Of a DNA stretch of 64,000 nucleotides, positions 1 through 6,024 are shown one piece after another (positions within the stretch are counted from its first letter, which is position 1; the number at the start of each line of letters is the position of its first letter). Position numbers and translations under genes: made by a program. This DNA comes from an uncultured Lachnospiraceae bacterium (GTDB lineage Bacteria; Bacillota; Clostridia; Lachnospirales; Lachnospiraceae), in NCBI GenBank assembly GCA_944380605.1, contig CALWIA010000010.1, positions 1-64,000 on the forward strand, read 5' to 3'. The notes under the pieces were generated by a model, which searched no databases, was not told the origin of the DNA, and worked only from the letters and a program-made list of their open reading frames with translations.

Positions 1-146
1 CGCTCCTTCAATGCCCGCAGAGATGTTTGCGCTGTTCCTTTACTGGATTTTATCTCCACTAAATAACGTTTTTTCCACCTGCCTTGCCTCATTGGCTTCG
101 AGTGTGCTATGGCCGGATCTGGACTTCTACTCCAGAAGACGATCAT
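1..146 (-). other. Possible decayed or partial ORF downstream of parB
   Basis: Two readings are possible and neither is convincing. One frame opens with an ATG at 144-146 that overlaps the parB stop in an ATGA arrangement and stays open to the left edge (about 48 codons, rich in Arg, Lys and Ser), but it has no good ribosome binding site. Another frame on the same strand, open from about 126, reads like ordinary soluble protein (a stretch around LEANEARQVEK) but meets a TAA at 40-42 and resumes after it. The second reading would mean a broken gene of the inserted element. No family is recognised. Confidence 0.25.
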
Positions 147-895
147 AAATTTTTCTTTTCAATAATTTTTACTTTTTCATAAGTCAGAATCTCCTGCTCA
201 CTTTCATGCTTCAATTCCAGAGCCTGTCTTTTATTAGGACAAATCCTTCTATTCTGTATTACTTCAAAAACCCATTCTTGTTCTTCCGGTTTTAAAAATG
301 ACAAGTTCTCGGCAGACGTTACCTGCAGCGTTTTTTTATCTACACACTCCAGCAGTGGCGGAATCAGATAAGTCAAACGTATATAACGAAATACAGTCCG
401 ATAACTATCTTTTGACTGGCTTCCTACCAGATTTGCTGTTAATTGGCTGTCCTTTTTCCCCTGATGTTTCAACGCCTCCATTTTCAGGCGATATGCTTTT
501 GCTTTTTCCGAAGGCAAAAGATTCTCCCTGTGAAGATTGGAATCCACCACTATAATTGCAGCTTCATCATCCGTCAGGTCTTTTATGATGACCGGCATAG
601 ATTGCAGACCTGCAAGTTCACTGGCTCTTTTCCTCCGATGGCCAGAAATAAGTTCATATCCATTTCCTCTCTTCCTCGCCAAGCCAGGGTTTAATACACC
701 GTATTGCCGTATGCTTTCAGACAATTCGTCCATTGACCGATCATCCTGTACCCGATATGGATGATTATGAAATGTATATAATTGTGACAATGGTATTTCC
801 AGCACTTCTCCCTGATCTTTTTCAGGAACCGATGTTCCGCCGAACAAATCCTCAAAAGAGGTAAGTTTAATTTTCTCCGCACCATGCCTGCTCAT
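143..895 (-). CDS. parB: ParB/RepB/Spo0J-family partition protein
   Basis: A 250-residue ParB-like protein, expected to bind a centromere-like site and stimulate the ParA ATPase so that an element is stably inherited. The N-terminal ParB/sulfiredoxin-like domain is clear at about residues 30-125: IPLSQLYTFHNHPYRV, then the GHRR box (SGHRRKRA) and a typical NLHRENLLPSEKA linker into the HTH region at about 125-200. The C-terminus is short, with no long dimerisation tail. The start is set by an AGAGGAGG site about 9 bases upstream, and the gene overlaps the end of parA by 29 bases, so the two are translationally coupled. Base composition is AT-rich compared with the rest of the window. The best explanation is an ICE or plasmid-type partition gene rather than the chromosomal spo0J. 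Confidence 0.9.
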   Translation of the reverse strand: MSRHGAEKIKLTSFEDLFGGTSVPEKDQGEVLEIPLSQLYTFHNHPYRVQDDRSMDELSESIRQYGVLNPGLARKRGNGYELISGHRRKRASELAGLQSMPVIIKDLTDDEAAIIVVDSNLHRENLLPSEKAKAYRLKMEALKHQGKKDSQLTANLVGSQSKDSYRTVFRYIRLTYLIPPLLECVDKKTLQVTSAENLSFLKPEEQEWVFEVIQNRRICPNKRQALELKHESEQEILTYEKVKIIEKKNL

Positions 896-1670
896 CAGCC
901 AGTACCTCCTCTGTCAGAGCTCTATATCCTTCTTCCACAATTCCATTTGGCGCATGCAGATAAATGCTCTTTCCTTCTGCGCTGGTCTCAGCAGCCTTGA
1001 TGGACAATGGGATACTGCTTTTGAATATGTGGATTTGTTCTCCGTATGTCTCCCGCACCATGGCTGAAATATCCTTCGCAAAATTCGTTCTCCGATCTAC
1101 CTTTGTCAGCAGGATTCCTTCAATCTGCAGCTGTGGATTTAAATGCCGGTGAACTCGTCCAATGGTCTTGATTAACTGCTGCAGTCCCTTCAATGGCAGA
1201 TATGCTGCTTCAACCGGAATTAAAACACTGTCTGCCGCCACGAGAGCATTGATCGTCATCATTCCCAATGGCGGCATTGTATCGATCAGGATATAATCAT
1301 ATAAATTCCGGATCTGATTGATATATTGACGAAGAATTGTTTCCCTGCTCATAACATTTACCAGTGTTGTCTCCAGACCGGCTAATTCAATGTTAGCCGG
1401 CATAAAGTCTACCCCTTCTTCATGCTGCAATATTCCGTCTGAATAACCAAAGACTTCATCATTCACTATTTTTTCCATAATATTTACCAGTGTAAAGTTA
1501 AGTTCATCTGGTTCCTGGATTCCCAGACTCGCCGTCATGCTGCCCTGTGCATCTGCATCCACCAGCAACACTTTTTTTCCGGCTCTTGCCAGTCCTATCC
1601 CTAAATTTACCACCGTTACCGTTTTGGCTACGCCACCTTTTTTGCTGGCCACTGTTATAACTTTTCCCAT
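867..1670 (-). CDS. parA: ParA/Soj-family partition ATPase
   Basis: A 267-residue deviant-Walker ATPase that pairs with the downstream ParB. The N-terminal loop reads KKGGVAKT (residues 10-17), with both lysines of the MinD/ParA signature but Ala in place of the usual Gly. LLVDADAQGSMT (about 35-46) is the switch region, and YILIDTMPPLGMMT (about 125-138) is the Walker B/switch II region with its conserved Asp and Pro residues. Length is normal for Soj-like proteins without an N-terminal DNA-binding extension. The ATG at 1668-1670 follows a strong AAAGGAGG site. A hairpin with a U-run sits just upstream in the leader. It is AT-rich and belongs with parB to the inserted element. Confidence 0.93.
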   Translation of the reverse strand: MGKVITVASKKGGVAKTVTVVNLGIGLARAGKKVLLVDADAQGSMTASLGIQEPDELNFTLVNIMEKIVNDEVFGYSDGILQHEEGVDFMPANIELAGLETTLVNVMSRETILRQYINQIRNLYDYILIDTMPPLGMMTINALVAADSVLIPVEAAYLPLKGLQQLIKTIGRVHRHLNPQLQIEGILLTKVDRRTNFAKDISAMVRETYGEQIHIFKSSIPLSIKAAETSAEGKSIYLHAPNGIVEEGYRALTEEVLADEQAWCGEN

Positions 1671-1695
1671 TTAATATCCTCCTTTCAAATAAAAA

Positions 1696-1721
1696 AAGGA
1701 TACTCTTTTTCGAATATCCTT
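1696..1721 (-). terminator. Hairpin plus U-run in the parA leader
   Basis: On the minus strand AAGGATA (1721-1715) pairs with TATCCTT (1702-1696), and the descending arm runs straight into seven T residues, the form of an intrinsic terminator. It ends about 20 bases before the parA Shine-Dalgarno sequence. The TATCCT arm can also pair with the AGGATA inside the Shine-Dalgarno region, so it may be an attenuator or translational switch rather than the end of an upstream unit. Confidence 0.5.
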
Positions 1722-1767
1722 ACTTGTCTTTAAAATATCTGTTTTATTGAACTCCTGTGTAAAATAG

Positions 1768-1793
1768 TTACGGCCGCTAAAAAGCGGCCGTAA
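1768..1793. repeat. Perfect 11-bp inverted repeat, AAAA loop
   Basis: TTACGGCCGCT at 1768-1778 and its exact reverse complement at 1783-1793 flank a four-base loop. Neither strand has a proper U-tract after the stem, so it is more likely a protein-binding palindrome or a structured leader element than a classical terminator. It lies between parA and the end of the inserted element. Confidence 0.7.
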
Positions 1794-1889
1794 AATCCAG
1801 TATTTCTTGGTTGCATAAAAAATTATCAATTTCTCATTAAATGCATATTATTTTTCTTCTGCCCCTCATACATATCGTGTAAATTCGAC

Positions 1890-1976
1890 GACAATTGTAC
1901 GATTACGACAGTATCAGCAAGTAATTGTCAGTACAATATATAGATGCTCAGTATCAAGAAACTTCTATATATTGTA
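1890..1976. repeat. Two tandem inverted repeats near the element end
   Basis: Unit 1 has arms GACAATT (1890-1896) and AATTGTC (1923-1929). Unit 2 has perfect 13-bp arms at 1932-1944 (TACAATATATAGA) and 1964-1976. Each unit carries the octamer CAGTATCA in its loop (1909-1916 and 1949-1956). The array lies within 15 bases of the junction with host sequence, which suggests a recombinase-binding att site or another end-recognition element. The rest of 1722-1889 shows no gene and no convincing parA promoter. Confidence 0.6.
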
Positions 1977-1978
1977 TG

Positions 1979-2134
1979 TCATTCATTCTTCTCATACACG
2001 TCAGGGAAGCAGAAGGCAAACCGCAGGTCCACCTGCTTGGGGTCCTTAATGACGGAATTGATTTCCCCGCCGATGTAGCGGGCAGGCTGCTGGACACGCA
2101 GCAGAATTTCGTCGCTTAACGCTAATGTTCTCAT
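1979..2134 (-). pseudogene. Truncated 5' end of a TIGR03960-family radical SAM gene
   Basis: From an ATG at 2132-2134, preceded by an AAGGA site, the frame encodes about 48 residues containing PARYIGGEINSV, VDLRFAFCFPDVYE and nothing more: after Tyr-Glu come Lys-Asn-Glu and a TGA at 1979-1981. The PARYIG and FPDVYEIGMSHLG signatures mark the N-terminus of the TIGR03960 B12-binding radical SAM protein family (normally about 600 residues), often near rplU in Clostridia. Here GMSHLG and everything after are missing, and the sequence becomes AT-rich exactly at the break (about 1985-1990). The simplest reading is insertion of the ParA/ParB-bearing element into codon ~49; the rest of the gene would lie beyond the left side of that element. 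Confidence 0.85.
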
Positions 2135-2176
2135 GTTTCTTTTCCTTATAAATTCTTCTTTGTTTCTGCGTTCGGA

Positions 2177-2228
2177 TGCGGCAGAACACGGGTTTTGCCG
2201 CACGAAAATTACGGATCAGAGGGATCCG
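2177..2228 (-). promoter_or_regulatory. Two hairpins in the leader of the truncated radical SAM gene
   Basis: TGCGGCA at 2177-2183 pairs with TGCCGCA at 2196-2202, and CGGATC at 2212-2217 pairs with GATCCG at 2223-2228. Both lie in the predicted 5' untranslated region of about 100 bases. No U-run follows either stem. They may be structural leader elements; function is unknown. Confidence 0.4.
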
Positions 2229-2238
2229 TCTGCTTATG

Positions 2239-2267
2239 ACTATAAAACGGATTTCCCATAAAGTCAA
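2239..2267 (-). promoter_or_regulatory. Sigma-A type promoter of the truncated radical SAM gene
   Basis: Minus-strand TTGACT (2267-2262) and TATAGT (2244-2239) are separated by exactly 17 bases. Position and orientation fit transcription of the interrupted TIGR03960 gene, with a leader of about 100 bases. The promoter is intact although the gene is not, so it now reads into the inserted element. Confidence 0.75.
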
Positions 2268-2288
2268 CCTCAGAATAGCGGATGCGCC

Positions 2289-2340
2289 AAAAAGGAGCGG
2301 CCTCTCCGTCACAGAAAGAACGGAAAGGCTGCTCCTTTTT
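2289..2340. terminator. Bidirectional intrinsic terminator
   Basis: AAAAAGGAGC (2289-2298) pairs with GCTCCTTTTT (2331-2340), and the stem continues inward through GGCCT with AGGCT and a further CCGT/ACGG segment. A-run on one side and T-run on the other give a U-tract on both strands. It sits 16 bases after the stop of the heavy-metal protein gene on the minus strand and ends that unit. Confidence 0.85.
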
Positions 2341-2355
2341 ACAGCGGCAGAAATC

Positions 2356-2715
2356 TTATTGTATGGAGACTACCGTATAGCCGGCGTCTTCCACAGCCTT
2401 TTTTAAAACGGCGGCGTCTACGGCGCGGTCATAGGCGACAACCGCCTGCCCTTTTTTAATATCCACCTTTGCGGATACGCCGTCGATCCGGTTCAGGGCG
2501 CCGGCCACATTCTGCCGGCAGTGTTCACAGTGCATGCCGCCGATTCGGATGACCGTTTCACCGATGACCGGACGGTCCAGCTTTTTATTTACTTCCGCCG
2601 CCGGAGTACTGCCGCCTACGCAGCAGGGGCCCTCCCCGCGAAAATGTCGGATAGAACCTTTTACTGCGAAAATCATGACAATCAGTACCAGCAGCAGAAT
2701 GACTGCATCAACCAT
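2356..2715 (-). CDS. Membrane-anchored heavy-metal-associated (HMA) domain protein
   Basis: A 119-residue protein with one N-terminal membrane helix (VDAVILLLVLIVMIFAVKG, residues 2-20), a short Cys-containing linker (PCCVGG) and a C-terminal CopZ/Atx1-like HMA domain at about residues 50-119. The metal site is visible as GGMHCEHC (Cys-x-x-Cys), followed by the usual beta-alpha-beta pattern ending in EDAGYTVV. The start at 2713-2715 follows an AGGAGG site. It overlaps the preceding small membrane gene by 8 bases and ends the feo remnant operon just before a terminator. The domain suggests binding or trafficking of a soft metal such as Cu(I); a link to iron is only inferred from position. Confidence 0.8.
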   Translation of the reverse strand: MVDAVILLLVLIVMIFAVKGSIRHFRGEGPCCVGGSTPAAEVNKKLDRPVIGETVIRIGGMHCEHCRQNVAGALNRIDGVSAKVDIKKGQAVVAYDRAVDAAVLKKAVEDAGYTVVSIQ

Positions 2716-2851
2716 ACAGATCCTCCTGTTTTTTCTTTTCCAGCTTCTTTTTAACAAATTTGACCAGTGTGTAAATACCGGCCCCTGCAAAGTAGACGAC
2801 CAGAAAAATCAGGAAGAAATAGAGCATGGAGGCAGAAGAATCCCCCATCAT
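2708..2851 (-). CDS. Small single-pass membrane protein in the feo cluster
   Basis: A 47-residue product with one hydrophobic helix (SMLYFFLIFLVVYFAGAGIYTLV) and a strongly basic tail (KKKLEKKKQED), suggesting a cytoplasmic C-terminus. The proposed start is one of two adjacent ATG codons, with an AAGGAG sequence about 12 bases upstream. It overlaps its neighbours on both sides by 4 and 8 bases, which argues for real, coupled translation. No family is recognised; position between a FeoB-associated protein and an HMA protein suggests an accessory role in metal transport. Confidence 0.6.
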   Translation of the reverse strand: MMGDSSASMLYFFLIFLVVYFAGAGIYTLVKFVKKKLEKKKQEDLYG

Positions 2852-3030
2852 TTCCCAGCGCGCTCCTTTCTCGGATCCGGCGGAGCGGACATGCATCCGC
2901 TGCAGCTTCCGCAGCAGCCGGAACATCCGCAGCAGCCAGATCCCGGATGATTTTTGTTTCGGGCGCGGCGCAGGACCAGAAAGGCGCAATACGCCAGTAT
3001 GACGGTTAAAATCAGAATATCAGCAATCAT
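2848..3030 (-). CDS. FeoB-associated Cys-rich membrane protein
   Basis: A 60-residue protein with an N-terminal membrane helix (ADILILTVILAYCAFLVL) followed by a Cys-rich cluster (CCGCSGCCGSCSGC at about residues 33-46). This is the pattern of the small FeoB-associated Cys-rich proteins that follow feoB in many Firmicutes and are thought to take the place of FeoC. A GGAGG site precedes the ATG. It starts 51 bases after the end of the feoB remnant. The gene itself looks intact although feoB is broken. Confidence 0.8.
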   Translation of the reverse strand: MIADILILTVILAYCAFLVLRRARNKNHPGSGCCGCSGCCGSCSGCMSAPPDPRKERAGK

Positions 3031-3081
3031 AACGTTCCTCCATAACCTGTCCGCGCCGTTTCCTTCCCCAGAGCTAGGGGA

Positions 3082-5033
3082 TTATTTGGCCATCTGCACC
3101 GATCTTCTGGTGTAAACCTTCTGATCCTTGTAAGGATCCGGCCGGAACAGCATATAAAGCATAAACAGCAGAACCGCAATGGCTGCGGCGGTAAATACGG
3201 TGAACGCGCCGCCCATGAGCACCATGCCCAGCTAATAGATGCACAGGCAAACCAGATAGGCGAACACATTCTGGAAGACAATGGCGAACCAGAACCACTT
3301 TCTGGACTGCATCTGCTGCGCCATGGTAGCAATCGCCGCCAGACACGGAGAATCCAGAAGGTTGAACACCAGGAAGCTGAATGCCGCCAGCATATTGGGG
3401 AACCAGGCCTGCACGGCAGCCGCTACGGTTACGGCGTCTTCCGTATCGCCCTGCACATTGACCAGGACGCCCATGGTGGAGACGATGGCTTCCTTTGCCG
3501 TAAAGCCGGACAGAGAAGCCGCTACCGCCTGCCACTGGCCGAAGCCCAGAGGCGCGAACAGAGGCGCGATCACACCGCCGATGGCAGCCAGGAGACTTTC
3601 GTTGCTGTCTTCCACCATGCCGAATCCGGCTTCGCCAAATCCGAATCCGCCCAGGAACCACATGACCACGCAGGCTACAAACAGAATGGTTCCGGCCTTG
3701 ATCAGGAAGCCTTTCAGCCGCTCCCACACGTGCATCAGAACCGTTTTTGCGGAAGGCAGATGGTACTGGGGCAGCTCCATAACAAAGGGAGCCGCTCGCC
3801 GGAGAAGGGTTTGGTCTTCTTCAGCATAATAGCGGAAATCAGAACCGCCGCGATGCCGAGAACGTACATCATGGGAGCGATCAGGCCGCCTGCTTCATAG
3901 CTTCCTGTGGTATAGCTTACCATAACGCCGCCCATCAACGCAATTACCGGAAGCTTGGCGCCGCAGGGCACAAAGGTGGCGGTCATAATGGTCAGACGAC
4001 GGTCGTTGTCGTTTTCAATGGTTTTGGAAGCCATAATTCCGGGAATGCCGCAGCCGGAAGAAATCAGCAGCGGAATAAAGCTTTTTCCGGAAAGGCCGAA
4101 GTGGCGGAACACCCGGTCCATAACAAAGGCGATACGGACCATATAGCCGCAGTCTTCCAGAATGGACAGGAACAAAAACAGCACTGCCATCTGAGGTGCG
4201 AATCCGAGGACGGCGCCTACACCGCCGATGATACCGTCTACCACCAGGCCGGTGACCAGATCTCCGGCTCCAATAGCGGCCAGGATTCCGGCGGCGGCAT
4301 CCTGTACGGCCACCACAAAGACGTCGTTGGTCCAGTCGGTCACCCAGGTTCCGATGGTGGTTACTGATATGTAGTATACCACAAACATGACGGCAATGAA
4401 AATCGGAATTCCCAGGATCCGGTTGGTGACCACCTGGTCGATCCGGTCAGAAAGGGTCAGCTTTGCTCCGGATTTTTTTGACAGTAGTTGAAACTAACTT
4501 CTGGATATAACGATACCGTTCATCGGTTACGATGCTTTCCATATCGTCATCATGGATTTTTTCCATAGCTTTGGCGCAGTCTTCGATTTCCTTCCTGGCA
4601 GAAGCAGAAAGAGACAGGCCTTCCGCTGCTTTTGGATCGCTCTCCAGAAGCTTTATGGCATACCAGCGGCTCCGGCTTTCCTCCACAGTCCCTTCCAGAT
4701 GATGGCTGGCGGTATCGATGGCGGCTTCCAGTTCCCGGCTGAACATGGCGCCCGGAAGCTTTACTTCCCGCTTCTTTGCCGCGTGCACCGCTTCGTCTAC
4801 CACTTCCTTCAGGCCGGCGCCTTTCAGAGCGGAAGTTTTTACAATGGGACAGCCCAGCAGCATGCCGAGGCGCTCCGTGTCGATACAGATGCTGTTTTTC
4901 TCCATCAGATCCGCCATATTCAGGGCGATGACCACGGGAATGCCCGTTTCAATCAGCTGTGTGGTCAGATAAAGATTTCTTTCAATGTTGGTGGCGTCCA
5001 CCAGGTTGATGATGACGTCAGGATTTTCCTTTC
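3082..5033 (-). pseudogene. feoB: feoB ferrous iron transporter, multiply disrupted
   Basis: Clear FeoB sequence in pieces. Piece A (about 5033-4447) begins at PDVIINLVDATNIERNLYL, the middle of the G domain, so the P-loop GNPNCGKT region and the true start are missing. A frameshift near 4461-4466 leads to piece B (about 4460-3796; Gate and FeoB core motifs such as EDCGYMVR, SSGCGIPG and VPCGAKLP). A one-base loss near 3790-3797 leads to piece C (about 3795-3232), which ends in a TAG where a Gln codon is expected (3232-3234). Piece D continues in frame to a TAA at 3082-3084 with a normal FeoB tail. About 650 codons remain. Four independent lesions make residual FeoB activity very unlikely; the frameshifts alone could be assembly errors, but the 5' deletion could not. 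Confidence 0.88.
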
Positions 5034-5053
5034 TCCTTTATGAGAATCATTTA

Positions 5054-5067
5054 TTAGCTTCGGCTAA
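5054..5067. promoter_or_regulatory. Predicted DtxR-family operator 1 (TTAG-N6-CTAA)
   Basis: TTAG-CTTCGG-CTAA, a palindrome just downstream of the predicted feo transcription start and 23 bases centre to centre from operator 2. The pattern is the core of DtxR/IdeR-type boxes. It could also fold as a small UUCG-type hairpin in the RNA. Confidence 0.5.
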
Positions 5068-5076
5068 CTTCATGAA

Positions 5077-5107
5077 TTAGGATACGCTAATTGCCAGGAA
5101 TTGTTAA
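5077..5107 (-). promoter_or_regulatory. feo promoter with overlapping operator 2
   Basis: Minus-strand TTAACA (5107-5102) and TATCCT (5084-5079) with a 17-base spacer form a plausible sigma-A promoter. The palindrome AATTAG-N6-CTAATT (TTAG-N6-CTAA core 5077-5090) covers the -10 box, the expected place for a repressor. Downstream an AAAGGAG site is still present, followed at once by internal feoB sequence, so the promoter and RBS survive while the start of the coding region is gone. Confidence 0.6.
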
Positions 5108-5131
5108 GAGAATTTTATATTTTTTTTATAT

Positions 5132-5926
5132 TTACCCCAGCGCCACGTCCAGCGCCATCATCAACAGGAATCCCGCCATAACCCCCAGGGTCCCGATATT
5201 GGAGTGATCGCCCAGGTGCGCTTCCGGAATCAGTTCCTCTACAACGACATACATCATGGCGCCGGCAGCGAAGGAAAGCAGCCACGGCATCAGCGGTTCT
5301 ATGGAACCGGCGGCCAGCACCACCAGGATGCCGAAAATAGGCTCCACAATTCCGGACAGGCTTCCTCTGAGAAAGGCCTGTCCCGTGGACATGCCTTCCT
5401 GCCGCAGCGGGAGGGAAATAGCCGCGCCTTCGGGAAAATTCTGAATGCCGATACCCAGAGCCAGCGCCGCCGCGGAGGACAGCGCTGCCGCTTCTCCCGC
5501 ATGCTGAGCGGCCAGGGCGAACGACAGCCCCACTGCCATACCCTCCGGAATGTTGTGAAGAGTAACGGCAAACACCAGCAGCGTAGTGCGTTTCCAGGAA
5601 GATTTCAGCCCTTCCGGCTGGCTGGAACCGGCGTGCAGATGCGGAAGCAGACTGTCCAGCAGAATCAGGAATGCCACTCCCAGAAGAAATCCGCCGACTG
5701 CAGGAAGCAGGCCGCTCTGTCCCGCCGCTTCCGCTTCTTCCATAGCCGGAATCAGAAGGCTCCAGACCGACGCGGCGATCATCACGCCGGCGGCAAACCC
5801 CAGAAAGATCCGCTGAATACCGGGACTTACGGATTTGCGGAAAAAGAATACCATGGCGGCGCCCAGCGAAGTCATAAAGAAAGTAAAACCGGTGCCCACC
5901 GCCGCCCAGAGAATCGAAGAAGTCAT
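5132..5926 (-). CDS. ZIP-family metal transporter
   Basis: A 264-residue integral membrane protein of the ZIP/ZupT family, which imports divalent metals such as Zn, Fe or Mn. About eight hydrophobic helices are visible. The two family signatures are present: HNIPEGMAVG in helix IV (about residues 125-134) and QNFPEGAAIS in helix V (about 163-172), with metal-binding His/Asn/Glu residues, and a further VVEELIPEAH near residue 230. The loop between helices III and IV is short (HLHAGSSQPEG). A potential regulator site lies 44-66 bases upstream of the start. With feoB broken, this gene may carry more of the cell's metal import; that is an inference. Confidence 0.88.
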   Translation of the reverse strand: MTSSILWAAVGTGFTFFMTSLGAAMVFFFRKSVSPGIQRIFLGFAAGVMIAASVWSLLIPAMEEAEAAGQSGLLPAVGGFLLGVAFLILLDSLLPHLHAGSSQPEGLKSSWKRTTLLVFAVTLHNIPEGMAVGLSFALAAQHAGEAAALSSAAALALGIGIQNFPEGAAISLPLRQEGMSTGQAFLRGSLSGIVEPIFGILVVLAAGSIEPLMPWLLSFAAGAMMYVVVEELIPEAHLGDHSNIGTLGVMAGFLLMMALDVALG

Positions 5927-5960
5927 AACATTGCCCCTTTCGGTCGTGGTATTTGTAAAA

Positions 5961-5992
5961 TACGGGATGTTAGTCTAAACTAACATCCCGTA
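5961..5992. promoter_or_regulatory. 13-bp palindrome with operator core, between pepT and the ZIP gene
   Basis: TACGGGATGTTAG (5961-5973) and its exact complement (5980-5992) flank TCTAAA. The centre reads TTAG-TCTAAA-CTAA (5970-5983), the same TTAG-N6-CTAA pattern as at the feo promoter. On the minus strand the stem is followed by TTTTAC, so it may also act as a weak terminator for pepT. Both roles are possible at once. Confidence 0.6.
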
Positions 5993-6024
5993 CATTATAC
6001 CATATTCAAATCCATGAGGCAAGT

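Noticed and set aside
867..1670. Chromosomal Soj/Spo0J pair near the origin
   Set aside because: Different base composition, no parS site (TGTTTCACGTGAAACA) nearby, no rsmG or gidA neighbours; an inserted element fits better.
1768..1793. Terminator at the 11-bp palindrome
   Set aside because: Very stable stem, but neither strand has a U-run after it, so termination is not supported.
3232..3234. TAG in feoB as pyrrolysine or read-through codon
   Set aside because: FeoB has no known pyrrolysine, a Gln codon is expected there, and the gene has three other lesions, so a simple nonsense mutation is enough.
3074..3727. 217-codon frame inside the feoB region
   Set aside because: Arg- and Gly-rich shadow of feoB in another frame with no family similarity; the real FeoB signal is in the other pieces.
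3785..4466. Programmed frameshifting in feoB
   Set aside because: No slippery heptamer and no downstream structure at either site; the missing start rules out a functional product anyway.
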